Assembly (NCBI RefSeq): GCF_904846525.1
Contig: NZ_CAJHAZ010000001.1
Span: 280,051-344,050, forward strand
Direction: 5' to 3'
DNA: 64,000 bases
DNA from: Psychrobacter sp. 1044
GTDB lineage: Bacteria; Pseudomonadota; Gammaproteobacteria; Pseudomonadales; Moraxellaceae
Of the stretch, positions 9,444 to 18,534 are shown one piece after another. The translations under genes were made by a program, and so were the position numbers. Numbering within the stretch: the first letter of the stretch is position 1; every line of letters begins with the position of its first letter. The notes under the pieces are model-generated. The model was not told the DNA's origin. It searched no databases and was given only the letters and a program-made list of their open reading frames with translations.

Positions 9444-9692
9444 TTAACTGTCGCTATTCTCTGTTTTATTTTCTTCTTCAGCAAAAGCGGCATCTAGTGC
9501 TTGCTGTACGGCATTGATACGGGTTTCGCAAACGCGATAAGCAGCAATTGACTCTTCCACTGTGGTCATCAGATTATCAATATCTGGCTCATCTTGTTGC
9601 TGTAATTCAGCGGCATTGGTTTTTAGAATATCATAAGCCGCCTTAAAGGTTTTTGGGGCGGCCTTTTTGCGTTTGCGAGTAGGGGTTGTCAT
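9444..9692 (-). CDS. xseB: Exodeoxyribonuclease VII small subunit
   Basis: Small helical subunit of exonuclease VII, several copies of which coat the coiled-coil arms of XseA; the complex degrades single-stranded DNA to oligonucleotides. The 82 residues show the family core: FKAAYDILKTNAAELQQ, then a conserved amphipathic helix pair with ESIAAYRVCETRI. A basic N-terminal tail and an acidic C-terminal tail flank it. AGGAAACCTT precedes the ATG. It lies 62 bp downstream of xseA in the same orientation, so the subunits are probably co-transcribed. Confidence 0.9.
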   Translation of the reverse strand: MTTPTRKRKKAAPKTFKAAYDILKTNAAELQQQDEPDIDNLMTTVEESIAAYRVCETRINAVQQALDAAFAEEENKTENSDS

Positions 9693-9754
9693 AAGGTTTC
9701 CTAATTTTAAAATAAAGTCTTTGATTAAGTTGAATCGACGGTAGGTTGTACTTC

Positions 9755-11269
9755 TTATTTATTAATATTTACGTCAATAATCTGTGCTTTCGCTTTACCG
9801 TCCTTTAAGAGGATGTGCACCGTTTGTTCTGGATGGAGCTGCGTACCGCTGGTCAGTATTTGCTTGTCTTTTGCATCAGTAAGCATGGTATAGCCTTGCT
9901 TGAGCACCCGAGAAGGACGGTGCAGGAGCACAATATCACGCAGATGCTCGCTATCACGCTGTGCTTGTATTAACTGCTGCTGTGCCGAATGCATAATCGT
10001 TTTTTGGTTATTTTGACTGGCGCTAGTAGCCACTGTTAACTGCTGATAGGCCGCCGCTTGAATCTGTGTGCGTAGCTCACTGGTGAGTCTGGCGGCTTGC
10101 TTGACCTGTCGCTGGGCGCTTTGCTGAATACTACGCCACGCATAATCACTGTCTTTTTGCAGAGCGGTTAATTGACCAATCGTTTGTGATTGTATTTGGC
10201 TCAACTGGCGTGTCGTTTGTTGTTCAGCGGTGTTTAATTGACGCTGAGCAGCTTGTTTGATTTGCGCTTGGTATTGCAGCGTTTGAGTGACGAGCTGGGC
10301 TAAATGCGTCATGATAGCGGCAATCACCTTTGATGGGGTATCAAAGCTAGTATGCGCGACTTCATCTAAGATAACTTTATCACGCTCGTGACCAATGCCA
10401 ACCCAGACAGGGATGGGCTGCTCGGCAACCAATGCTGCCAATTCATAATCATTTAGATAGGCTAAATCACCGACCGCACCGCCGCCACGAATAATGACTA
10501 ATAAGTCTGGCAGGTGCTCATAAGTGCCGTAAAACTGCTGTTGGGCGTTAACGATTGCTTGGCGGATTTCGCTTGGCGCATGATTACCCTGAAAGGTCGC
10601 GTTATGATAATGGAAATGACAGGCACCTGTGCGCGCTAAGCGATCAGCGTCGGCTTGAAAATCACCTAATCCGGCGGCTTTTTCAGGGGCAATGACCAGC
10701 ACATGCTCAATATCAAACGGAACAGGCAGCTGTTGATTCAGGTTTAATAAACCTTCTCCTGTCAAGCGATCGACCATCTCTGCATATTGCCGCGCCAAGT
10801 CGCCTAACGTGTAGCTAGGGTCAATATCTTCAATAGTGAGAGAGAAGCCATATTGCGCATGGAAGCCTGCGGATACTTTGAGCAATACCGTCAAATCACG
10901 ATCAAGCGGCATACCTGTTGCGCGCTCAAATTTTGCTAAGACGCGTGCTGCTTTAAAGCGCCAAAGATTACCGCGGCAGCTAGCAATGACCTTACCGTCC
11001 TCATCTTTTTCTGCCAATTCAAAGTAATAATGCCCGCCTTTGCTAGATAGGTTGCGAATTTCTGCTTTCACCCATACACGGTGGTTAAAGGTCTGTTTGA
11101 TAACCATATCAACGGCTGATAAATAGTCACTCAACCGCAGAACGGTATCTTCTAAATTGACTTCTATATTATTTTCTTGCTCAGCTAACTCGGCTTCCAA
11201 GGTCGCTAAATCTTTAGCAGGCGCTAATACCTTAGCTGGTTTCATATTTGACAGGTTGGGTTTGCGCAT
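9755..11269 (-). CDS. xseA: Exodeoxyribonuclease VII large subunit
   Basis: Catalytic subunit of exonuclease VII. An N-terminal OB-fold (about 43-145, with VWVKAEIRNLSSKGGHYYFEL) is followed by the catalytic domain (about 175-350) with DLLVIIRGGGAVGDLAYLNDYELA and WVGIGHERDKVILDEVAHTSFDTPSKVI, then a long Gln-rich coiled coil and a C-terminal segment VLKQGYTML. At 504 residues it is longer than the E. coli protein (456); the extra length is in the N-terminal leader and the coiled coil. No clear ribosome binding site precedes the ATG, and an in-frame ATG seven codons later is an alternative. Confidence 0.95.
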   Translation of the reverse strand: MRKPNLSNMKPAKVLAPAKDLATLEAELAEQENNIEVNLEDTVLRLSDYLSAVDMVIKQTFNHRVWVKAEIRNLSSKGGHYYFELAEKDEDGKVIASCRGNLWRFKAARVLAKFERATGMPLDRDLTVLLKVSAGFHAQYGFSLTIEDIDPSYTLGDLARQYAEMVDRLTGEGLLNLNQQLPVPFDIEHVLVIAPEKAAGLGDFQADADRLARTGACHFHYHNATFQGNHAPSEIRQAIVNAQQQFYGTYEHLPDLLVIIRGGGAVGDLAYLNDYELAALVAEQPIPVWVGIGHERDKVILDEVAHTSFDTPSKVIAAIMTHLAQLVTQTLQYQAQIKQAAQRQLNTAEQQTTRQLSQIQSQTIGQLTALQKDSDYAWRSIQQSAQRQVKQAARLTSELRTQIQAAAYQQLTVATSASQNNQKTIMHSAQQQLIQAQRDSEHLRDIVLLHRPSRVLKQGYTMLTDAKDKQILTSGTQLHPEQTVHILLKDGKAKAQIIDVNINK

Positions 11270-11368
11270 AATAATAGACCAAAAGTGAGGGAGCTTAAAA
11301 ACGGGCTGTTTATAGAGTAAGAGTCATAAAAAATCAGAAAGGGTAGTTTACCCCAAAAGCGAGCACAC

Positions 11369-11424
11369 AAAAAGAGAAGCCAACCGATCAGCGACTAATA
11401 TATTCTTATCGCTGATTGGTTGGC
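11369..11424 (-). terminator. Long-stem terminator of the small lipoprotein gene
   Basis: A 16-bp stem (GCCAACCGATCAGCGA / TCGCTGATTGGTTGGC, one G-T pair) around a 14-base loop is followed on the minus strand by TTCTCTTTTT. It separates the lipoprotein gene from xseA. Confidence 0.82.
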
Positions 11425-11482
11425 TACATACTTTATTAAATAACAAGCCGCCAAATAAGTGCTTTATGAAATAATAATTATT

Positions 11483-11851
11483 TTATTGGCAACGAAAGTT
11501 GATTTTATACTCGTAATCGTCGTCACGTGATAAGTTCGGCGAGCCCGTACCAAGGATCGTACCGAGGACAGCACTGGCTTGCCCAATCATCCGACCAGTA
11601 TTTTCATCTAAAATACCGTTATAAGTGACTTTGTCATCGACGATAATAACTTGCTTACCTCTGCAAGTCTTTTGTGCGCTGTCTATCGCATTTTGCTGTG
11701 CTTTTACTTTGCTATCGGCGATGCCAGTCGTCTCATAAATAGAGTTGGCACGCTGGATAACTGGTGATGAAGGCGTAGTTTGGCAAGCACTTAGGGCGAG
11801 TGCTGCCGCCAAAGTAGCAGTCAGTGCAGCGGTTTTATTAATAGTATTCAT
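11483..11851 (-). CDS. Small lipoprotein of unknown function
   Basis: A 122-residue protein with a classic lipoprotein signal: hydrophobic segment 8-22 and lipobox LSAC (Cys23). The mature part has about 100 residues, with the stretch CRGKQVIIVDDKVTYNG, a Gly-rich hydrophobic segment (GRMIGQASAVLGTILGTG) and a C-terminal YKINFRCQ. The two mature cysteines near residues 64 and 121 could form a disulfide in the periplasm. I recognise no named family; similar small lipoproteins occur in Moraxellaceae as far as memory allows. AGGA lies a suitable distance before the ATG. It has its own terminator and faces the divergent hydrolase gene. Confidence 0.8.
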   Translation of the reverse strand: MNTINKTAALTATLAAALALSACQTTPSSPVIQRANSIYETTGIADSKVKAQQNAIDSAQKTCRGKQVIIVDDKVTYNGILDENTGRMIGQASAVLGTILGTGSPNLSRDDDYEYKINFRCQ

Positions 11852-12165
11852 AAACGATTCCTAATGTCTGTCAGTCTTACATAAAGTTGAATATCACAGC
11901 AAAGTTGAGGATGCGCCATGCACGTATCCGTCCATAGGTGGCTCAACAACTATGATGAATCTACCCTATTCGGCTCTGGGGTGTCTAGTCGGTTATTGTG
12001 TGCGGTATTGCAGAGACCGCACATATTTATCATATATTCATAGGCGACGTTTACTTATGATGAGCGAAAATGAAAATAAGCGGTACTATGACACAGCAAA
12101 TCACTTGAAATATAAACCATATCTAGGATAATTGACCTATCCATTTTTAATCAATAAGTCATTTT
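11852..12165. other. Divergent intergenic region
   Basis: 314 bp between two divergent genes, presumably with both promoters. No operator or other structured element was recognised. Confidence 0.4.
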
Positions 12166-12825
12166 ATGCCATTAATTCCTGCTCCTGCTGGCGTGCTCGA
12201 AGTCGACGCGCTTTGGCAACAAGACAATCCTAACAATCCAAATACTGATACAGTGGCGTTACTGTGTCATCCCAATCCGTTATTCGACGGCACGATGAAT
12301 AATAAAGTGGTAACGACGATGTATCGCTTTGCTCGTGATAATGGTATGCACGTGGTACGCTTTAACTTTCGCGGTGTCGGGCAGTCGACTGGCGAGCACG
12401 ATTATGCGGATGGTGAAGTCGTAGATGCAATGACCGTGCTACAATGGATTGCAGAGCAAACCAATGCGCGCAAGTTATGGTTGGGTGGTTTCTCTTTTGG
12501 CGGTTATGTGACAGCACGGGTGGCTGAGCAGGTACTTGAAGCCCCTAATATTTGGGGGCTAGGCGATTTTGAGATTACTAAAATCGCCCTTATTGCTCCA
12601 TCCGTTGAAAAAAATGACAGCAGTGATATAAGCTTGCCAGCCGATAAAACTTTTGAGATTTATGGCAATGCTGATGAAGTGATTGACCCTGATAATATGC
12701 AAGCATTTGCGGAGCGATTAGGAATTGCTGTTAGCGTTGTAGATGGCGCAGGGCACTTTTTTCATGGGCGTCTGTCAGAATTGAAAGGCTTATTAGAAAA
12801 GCATACCTTTGGTAGCGACTCTTAG
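12166..12825 (+). CDS. Alpha/beta hydrolase of the COG2945 type
   Basis: A compact 219-residue cytoplasmic hydrolase. It shows LLCHPNPLFDGTMNNKVV (the family's HPHP-like oxyanion segment), VVRFNFRGVGQSTG, the nucleophile elbow GFSFGG (Ser near 110), an acid residue in YGNADEVIDP and the catalytic His in GAGHFFHG. The set is a complete Ser-Asp-His triad. Members of this family are usually annotated only as putative esterases or thioesterases and the substrate is unknown. It is a single gene, and copy 3 of the repeat begins nine bases after its stop codon. Confidence 0.85.
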   Translation: MPLIPAPAGVLEVDALWQQDNPNNPNTDTVALLCHPNPLFDGTMNNKVVTTMYRFARDNGMHVVRFNFRGVGQSTGEHDYADGEVVDAMTVLQWIAEQTNARKLWLGGFSFGGYVTARVAEQVLEAPNIWGLGDFEITKIALIAPSVEKNDSSDISLPADKTFEIYGNADEVIDPDNMQAFAERLGIAVSVVDGAGHFFHGRLSELKGLLEKHTFGSDS

Positions 12826-12834
12826 TTATTACCT

Positions 12835-13006
12835 AGGGCGTGTCATCAATTAGCACATGAATACATTTAGTGGTCTTAAAATGGCTAAATTTTGCTAAAC
12901 ATCGTCAGAAATTTTGTCAATATGTTCATATTAACGGCAATTTCTTCCTTGTTTATCTACAATTTTTCTCATTTTAAGCCTCACAATCTAATTGATGACA
13001 CACCCT
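12835..13006. repeat. MITE-like inverted-repeat element, copy 3 (diverged subtype)
   Basis: A 172-bp copy with TA flanks whose interior has drifted most from the others. Both ends carry the same change: TCATCAATT on the left and AATTGATGA on the right, where the other copies read TCCTCA. The ends therefore still pair perfectly. Confidence 0.75.
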
Positions 13007-13125
13007 AGTAATATTAGGATAGAGAACCGCTATCAAGTAATGAGCTCTGATCGCTTCATTTTGACGAGTTCATGCAGAATCAACCATTACCTTACTATTT
13101 ATTTTGTCTAATGATGAGTCGTATT

Positions 13126-14226
13126 ATGAGTTTATCTCCATTGCAACGTTACGAGCAAGCCGTCAGTACAGATGAGTTTACTCGAGATGAGCAGCAATTT
13201 AAGGCCATGAGCTATCTTGATGAGATACATCATCAGCTCATCAATAGTGCGCCACAGAAGAAAGGCTTTTTTAGCTTTTTAAAGTCCAAGCCGACAGCAC
13301 CAACGGGGTTGTATATGTGGGGCGGGGTAGGTCGTGGTAAAACATGGATGATGGACATGTTTTATGATTCATTGACCATTGATCGCAAGATGCGTCTGCA
13401 TTTTCATCATTTCATGCAGCGCGTTCATCAAGAGCTAAACAAGCTGCAAGGTGAGAGTGACCCATTAGAAAAAGTCGCCGACATCATTTATGCAGAAGCG
13501 GTTATTATCTGTTTCGATGAGTTTTTTGTTTCTAACGTTTCTGATGCCATGATTTTGGGTGATTTATTTACCATGCTGTTCAATCGTGGTATTACCTTGG
13601 TCGCCACCTCAAATATTGAGCCATCAGGATTGTATAAAGACGGCTTACATCGTGACCGTTTCATGCCCGCTATCGCTGAAGTGGAGCGTCATACTACGGT
13701 GATGAATATCGATTCTGGTATCGACTATCGTTTGCGCGTATTGCAGCAGGCAGAGCTATATGAATCGCCTATGACGAAAGCGAATCATCATTGGTTAGCC
13801 AACCGTTTTGCCAGTTTATCTAATAATCAAAAAATCAGTAATGAGCCGATTACGATTAATGGTCGCGAAATTAGAATTAACGCTCGCACTGAGGATATTT
13901 TATTCTGTGATTTCCGTCATTTATGTATGGAGCCACGATCAGCATCTGATTTCATCGAAATCGCTAAGCAGTTCAGCACAGTATTGGTCAATGCCGTGCC
14001 TGCCTTAGACGATGACTTACGTGATCCGACCCGTCGGTTTATTTATCTGGTTGATGAGTTTTATGATCGCCGTGTTAAATTGCTAGTTAGAGCGCAGCAG
14101 TCGATTTTGGACCTATATCAAGGAGAGAAATTGGCGTTTGAGATTGAACGGACACGCTCGCGCTTGCTTGAGATGCAGTCAGAGGATTATCTGCGCATGG
14201 AGCATCGGGTCGATGATGCGGCATAA
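13126..14226 (+). CDS. zapE: Cell division protein ZapE (AFG1/LACE1-like ATPase)
   Basis: A P-loop ATPase which in E. coli associates with the Z-ring late in division and under low oxygen; mitochondrial relatives act in protein quality control. Walker A is GGVGRGKTW (residues 66-74 from this start), preceded by the family's 'GLYMWG'. Walker B is IICFDEFFVSNVSDA, and a sensor-like LVATSNIEPSGLYKDGLHRDRF follows. The chosen start begins MSLSPLQRYEQ, which fits the family N-terminus and has GATGAG seven bases upstream. An in-frame ATG 18 codons earlier (13072) would add a hydrophobic stretch not typical of the family. Length is 366 residues versus about 375 in E. coli. Confidence 0.92.
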   Translation: MSLSPLQRYEQAVSTDEFTRDEQQFKAMSYLDEIHHQLINSAPQKKGFFSFLKSKPTAPTGLYMWGGVGRGKTWMMDMFYDSLTIDRKMRLHFHHFMQRVHQELNKLQGESDPLEKVADIIYAEAVIICFDEFFVSNVSDAMILGDLFTMLFNRGITLVATSNIEPSGLYKDGLHRDRFMPAIAEVERHTTVMNIDSGIDYRLRVLQQAELYESPMTKANHHWLANRFASLSNNQKISNEPITINGREIRINARTEDILFCDFRHLCMEPRSASDFIEIAKQFSTVLVNAVPALDDDLRDPTRRFIYLVDEFYDRRVKLLVRAQQSILDLYQGEKLAFEIERTRSRLLEMQSEDYLRMEHRVDDAA

Positions 14227-14414
14227 TCAAAGCCTCTTCATAGCCGATGGTAATCTACAAGTTGTCGATTAAAGCACTCATGGTCTTCTAATTAAATCAT
14301 TCACACTCAATATTGATATATATTCGTTTTACATAACGTGTTTTTTGACAGTATTGAGAGCCAACCAAAGCATTGGTTTTTTGCATAAAAGATAATAATA
14401 AATAAGGAGCGGTA

Positions 14415-15059
14415 ATGACTACATCCGACGAAAATGATAAAAAACTGTCGACCAAAGATATCACCACAGATAGTATGCCGATTAGCAGTGAAGAAATGAT
14501 TGGTTGGATCAATTCAAGGCGCAGTATGGGTAATTTGGATTTGCCCGCACCGACACATGCCCAAATCGAAACAGCGATTGAGTGTGCGGCGACAGCGCCA
14601 GATCATAAAAAACTGCGTCCATGGCGTTTTATAGTGACACAGGGGGATGCCCGTCATGAATTGGGCAATGCCTTGGTCGCAGCGGCTAAAGCAAAAGCGG
14701 TGCAAGAGGGCGAAACGCTGTCCGAAAAGGACATCGCAAAAACTCAAGCCATGCCATTAAGAGCGCCCGTCATCATCACGGTTGTCACAAAAATACAAGC
14801 GCACAAAAAAGTTCCTCCTTTTGAACAAATGCTAAGTGCGGGAGCGGCTGTACAAAACCTGATTTTGGCGCTAAAAGCTCAAGGTTTTAGTACAGTGTGG
14901 CGTACGGGACTGCTATGTAATGAACCTGCTGTTAAATCATATTTTGACGTTGGTCCAGATGATTATGTGACGGCGTTTGTTTATACTGGCACCAGCCCCA
15001 AAAATGAACCCGCCCGTAAACCGATTGATATCGAGTCTTTAGTGCGATTTGAGTCATAA
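14415..15059 (+). CDS. Nitroreductase-family protein (YdjA-like)
   Basis: FMN-dependent NAD(P)H oxidoreductase of the small YdjA group. It has the conserved N-terminal SRRSMGNLDLPAPT with the FMN-contacting Arg-Ser pair, AATAPDHKKLRPWRFIV, GAAVQNLILALKAQGFSTVWRTG and a C-terminal FVYTGT. At 214 residues it is about 30 longer than E. coli YdjA because of a polar N-terminal tail. Its natural substrate is unknown. AAGGAGCG lies seven bases before the ATG. It stands alone between zapE and gpsA. Confidence 0.87.
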   Translation: MTTSDENDKKLSTKDITTDSMPISSEEMIGWINSRRSMGNLDLPAPTHAQIETAIECAATAPDHKKLRPWRFIVTQGDARHELGNALVAAAKAKAVQEGETLSEKDIAKTQAMPLRAPVIITVVTKIQAHKKVPPFEQMLSAGAAVQNLILALKAQGFSTVWRTGLLCNEPAVKSYFDVGPDDYVTAFVYTGTSPKNEPARKPIDIESLVRFES

Positions 15060-15243
15060 TATATCTAAGCGCTGTTTAGTGGCGCTTTTCTCTTGATGAA
15101 TACCGCTCTCTAAAAAGACAGTCGGTCGTATAGCAAAAAGATAGATAGCCTCAATACTCTAAGCTCTAAAGCGTCATAAGTCATGATAAATAAACCATGA
15201 TAAATTCTATTAATAATAAATCAGCCAATACGGATAACAGCAA

Positions 15244-16539
15244 ATGACCAGCCCTAATGATAGCAATAAAGACATCAGTAGCGATAATGCTGAGGTGAAT
15301 ACGAATGCCCCTGAAAAGCAAAACAGTCTGCTGGCAGGTATCATCGAACGTGCTACCAAATCGGGTATTGGTCGTAAAAAACTCAATCCTAGCGCGGTAG
15401 AATCAGCAGTGGCAAAAAACATGGCGGATATTCACAGTAATCCTACCAAGCTACGTTTGGCGTTTTTAGGCGGTGGTAGTTTTGGCACAGCAATGGCAAA
15501 CTTGGCTGCACGCAATGGCTGTGATACCACGCTGTGGGTACGTAACAAGCGTACGGTAAAGGCGATGGTAAAAACGCAGACCAATAAAAAATATTTACCA
15601 GGTTATAAGCTTGATGACAGCCTTAAATATAGCCATGACTTGGCAGCAGCCGTCAAAGATAAAGACATTATCTTTATTGCGGTGCCTGGTTTGGCTTTTC
15701 GTGAGACCCTAAAGAATATTGCACCATTTATCAGTGGTCAGTCTATTGTGTCATTGACCAAAGGTATGGAAAAAGATACTTTTGCCATGATGAGCGACAT
15801 TATTAAAGATGAGCTACCTGAAGTGAATTTTGGTGTCATGTCGGGGCCAAACCTTGCGATAGAGATCATGAAAAACATGCCATCGGCGACCGTTATCGCC
15901 AGTGAGTCTGAGCCATTGCGCCATGCCGTACAAGCCGCATTACATAGTGCGTTTTTCCGAGTGTTTGCCAGTGATGATGTCAAAGGTGTGGAGCTTGGCG
16001 GTGCGCTAAAAAATATCTATGCGATTGCAATGGGAATGGCAGCGGCTTATGATGTCGGTGAAAATACCAAGGCAATGATATTGACCCGTGCTTTGGCAGA
16101 GATGAGCCGCTTTGGGGTTGAGGCGGGTGCGAATCCACTGACATTTTTAGGGTTGTCTGGTGTGGGTGATTTATACGCCACTTGTAGCTCAGAGCTCAGT
16201 CGTAACTATCGTATCGGCAACATGCTCGGTCGCGGTATGAGTATTGAGGCCGCGGTGAAAAAACTCGGTCAAACGGCTGAAGGGGTTAATACTATTCAGC
16301 AAGTGCATGAGAAAGCCACCAAGCAAGGCATCTACATGCCTATTACCCATGCATTGTATGCGGTCATTTATGAAGATAAAGCAGCATTAGGTGTGGCGTT
16401 ACATCTCATGGAAGCGGGCTTCCGTAGTGACGTTGAATTTGTAATGGCGCATGATCATAGTAATGCGGCGCTAACTGCGCAGATGAAGACATCAAGCGAT
16501 AGCACTGATTATGAAAGTGGCGATACTGACAGTAAGTAA
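15244..16539 (+). CDS. gpsA: NAD(P)-dependent glycerol-3-phosphate dehydrogenase
   Basis: Makes sn-glycerol 3-phosphate from dihydroxyacetone phosphate for phospholipid synthesis. The Rossmann motif LAFLGGGSFGTAMANLAARNG begins near residue 73, followed by SLTKGMEKDTF, VMSGPNLAIEIMKNMPSATV, ELGGALKNIYAIAMGMA with the catalytic lysine, and GLSGVGDLYATCSS. At 431 residues it is about 90 longer than E. coli GpsA. The first 70 residues are polar and rich in Asn, Ser and Asp, with no domain recognised, and the C-terminus also has a Ser/Asp-rich tail. An internal ATG (15421, MADIHSNPTK) would give a standard-length enzyme, but neither start has a good ribosome binding site. The stretch between the two keeps an open frame and protein-like codon use. 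Confidence 0.93.
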   Translation: MTSPNDSNKDISSDNAEVNTNAPEKQNSLLAGIIERATKSGIGRKKLNPSAVESAVAKNMADIHSNPTKLRLAFLGGGSFGTAMANLAARNGCDTTLWVRNKRTVKAMVKTQTNKKYLPGYKLDDSLKYSHDLAAAVKDKDIIFIAVPGLAFRETLKNIAPFISGQSIVSLTKGMEKDTFAMMSDIIKDELPEVNFGVMSGPNLAIEIMKNMPSATVIASESEPLRHAVQAALHSAFFRVFASDDVKGVELGGALKNIYAIAMGMAAAYDVGENTKAMILTRALAEMSRFGVEAGANPLTFLGLSGVGDLYATCSSELSRNYRIGNMLGRGMSIEAAVKKLGQTAEGVNTIQQVHEKATKQGIYMPITHALYAVIYEDKAALGVALHLMEAGFRSDVEFVMAHDHSNAALTAQMKTSSDSTDYESGDTDSK

Positions 16540-16623
16540 AAACCCCAATGTTAAATGATGACTTTGTTCTAAGAATGATTATTCTGCAAACAACGTCATC
16601 ATGATAATGCATAAAGGAAGGTT

Positions 16624-17082
16624 ATGAAAATTATACTAGTACGTCATGGTCAAGCAGAAGATGAATCACGTCCAGACAGCGCGCGCCAGTTAACTGGCTT
16701 TGGTCAACAGCAAGCAGTGCAGACGGCAGAGTATGTGATGACTCACTATCATCCTGATTATTTTGTCGTCAGTCCTTATGATAGAGCGCAGCAGACGCTA
16801 GCAGCATTTCAAACGCGCGCGCCCAAGGTTCCAGCAATCGTACAGGAAAATATCACGCCTTCTGATGATGCGCGTCAAGCTTTAATAGATATTGCGAATA
16901 TTGACGCTGAGTGTCTGGTAGTGGTGTGTCATATGTCTATCGTTGCTTATATCGCTGGTCTATTAACCGGTGATTATCCTGAATCATTTTCTCTTGCAGA
17001 AGCAAGGATGTTTGAGATGGACTTTGTAATGGCAGGTATGGCAAAAGAGATTGATCGTTTTGTGCCCGAGCAGCCGTATTGA
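16624..17082 (+). CDS. sixA: Phosphohistidine phosphatase SixA
   Basis: A small histidine phosphatase; the E. coli enzyme dephosphorylates phosphohistidine on PTS or phosphorelay proteins. The catalytic RHG lies in ILVRHGQAEDESRPDSARQLTGFG (His8), DRAQQT provides the second phosphate-binding segment, and CHMSIVAY carries the second catalytic histidine. At 152 residues it matches the family. AGGAAGG lies just before the ATG. It follows gpsA by 85 bp and may be co-transcribed with it. Confidence 0.9.
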   Translation: MKIILVRHGQAEDESRPDSARQLTGFGQQQAVQTAEYVMTHYHPDYFVVSPYDRAQQTLAAFQTRAPKVPAIVQENITPSDDARQALIDIANIDAECLVVVCHMSIVAYIAGLLTGDYPESFSLAEARMFEMDFVMAGMAKEIDRFVPEQPY

Positions 17083-17212
17083 GATTAGGTCGAATCGTCA
17101 GTGATACTGTTGGCACTTAGTCTATTGACGCTTAGTGGTGTTAAACTGGTTAAAGAATGAAATTGTCTGAATCCTACCTTTAAAACAGCTTTAATAATTA
17201 AGGACACGCTTA

Positions 17213-18469
17213 GTGTTACATGTTTGGTTACGAGCGCAGCATAGCCCGCTAGCTGTCTGGCATGAAGATATTCAGCAATGGCAAACGGTTGATGGTTGGC
17301 AACAGCTGCAAACGATCTATGGTAATTATAAAACCAATGCGCAGAAGACTTTGTGTCTATATTTTCCATCAAGCCATATATTGCAGGTAGATACTGAGCT
17401 GAATGCGACTCAGCTTAAACAGCTAGGCAATAGCGGCAAGCAATATTTGTTTGAAGAGACATCCTTGACCCCTGTTGAGCAATTGGCGATTCGGCAAATC
17501 AGTGAAGCCGATAATCACCAACTGTATGCACTGGCGCAAAGCGATATCGAGTCATGGCAGCAGAGTGCTAAGCTTGCTGGCATGAGCATAACGGCGTTAC
17601 TGCCTGATTTTTTATTGCTGCCAACGCCGGATGAAGGGGCAGGTCAGCAAGTAACACTGTATCAAGATGAGCAAACCATGCTACTGCGTCAGTCATTGCG
17701 ACAAGGTATGGCTGTCAGTTATTTGCCCTTGATTTTTGAACGTTTCCCGCATTTAAGTGAAGTGAATATATTGCCGCCCATAACGGCTTTAGATGATTTT
17801 TCAAAGCCAACAAATTCGGCAATGCCCACGAGCTTTATGACAGAAACGGCCGCGCTTGTTGCAGATCACCAGTTATTATTAACCACATTGACCACGACGC
17901 CCAAGCCTGTTGACAGCCCTGAGCGTCACGCGCTTAACTTCTTTATTAAATCAACGGACTCAAAGCTCTCACCGTATTTGCGTGTGGCAGCGATGGTCGC
18001 GTTATCGGCACTGGTATTACAGATGGCGACCGATGGCCTGGAGTGGTATCAGTATAATAAGGCGGCGGTAGCGACCAAAGCTGAGATTGCGGCGCAGTAT
18101 CAAGCTTGGTTTCCAAACGAGCCATTAAGCTCGCGCACCAAACTGCAAGTGCAATTGCAACCAAAGCTGCGCAGTGACAGCCAAGCACCAGCCTCTCATA
18201 TGGCAGCATTGACTCGCATATCCCCGTTAATCAAACAGTCTTCACTGCGGGCACAAGCGTTAGTGATGCAGCCATCAGCACTCAGCTTTACCTTGATTGC
18301 CCCTGATCGTAATAGTCTTGATAAATTTACGAGCACACTTGTTGCGCAGGGTTTAAATGCCAAGCTTGCACAGGTAGACAGTAATGAGCAAGGGCAGTTT
18401 AGTGGTCAAGTTACGGTGAATATGGTAGAAAATAATGACACGACGCAAACCAATGTAGCGGCATCATAA
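17213..18469 (+). CDS. gspL: Type II secretion system protein GspL
   Basis: Inner-membrane assembly factor that links the cytoplasmic ATPase GspE to the pseudopilus platform. Residues about 1-240 resemble the actin-like cytoplasmic domain (LRAQHSPLAVWHEDIQQW, LFEETSLTPVEQLAIRQI). One membrane helix lies near 258-275 (VAAMVALSALVLQMA), followed by a periplasmic coiled-coil and ferredoxin-like domain ending in SGQVTVNMV. Translation starts at a GTG with AAGGA eight bases upstream. gspM follows after 65 bp. The other secretion genes are not in the window, in line with the scattered T2SS loci known from Acinetobacter. Confidence 0.88.
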   Translation: MLHVWLRAQHSPLAVWHEDIQQWQTVDGWQQLQTIYGNYKTNAQKTLCLYFPSSHILQVDTELNATQLKQLGNSGKQYLFEETSLTPVEQLAIRQISEADNHQLYALAQSDIESWQQSAKLAGMSITALLPDFLLLPTPDEGAGQQVTLYQDEQTMLLRQSLRQGMAVSYLPLIFERFPHLSEVNILPPITALDDFSKPTNSAMPTSFMTETAALVADHQLLLTTLTTTPKPVDSPERHALNFFIKSTDSKLSPYLRVAAMVALSALVLQMATDGLEWYQYNKAAVATKAEIAAQYQAWFPNEPLSSRTKLQVQLQPKLRSDSQAPASHMAALTRISPLIKQSSLRAQALVMQPSALSFTLIAPDRNSLDKFTSTLVAQGLNAKLAQVDSNEQGQFSGQVTVNMVENNDTTQTNVAAS

Positions 18470-18534
18470 TTTATTTGCCAACTAGGCAACGGTAATAAAT
18501 AGGCAGTGGTAATAAAAGTCAAAAAGGTTGGAAG

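Noticed and set aside
17198..17212. AAGGACACGCTTAG before gspL as an end of the MITE-like element
   Set aside because: Only a few bases match, no matching second end lies at the right distance, and the AAGGA works as the ribosome binding site.
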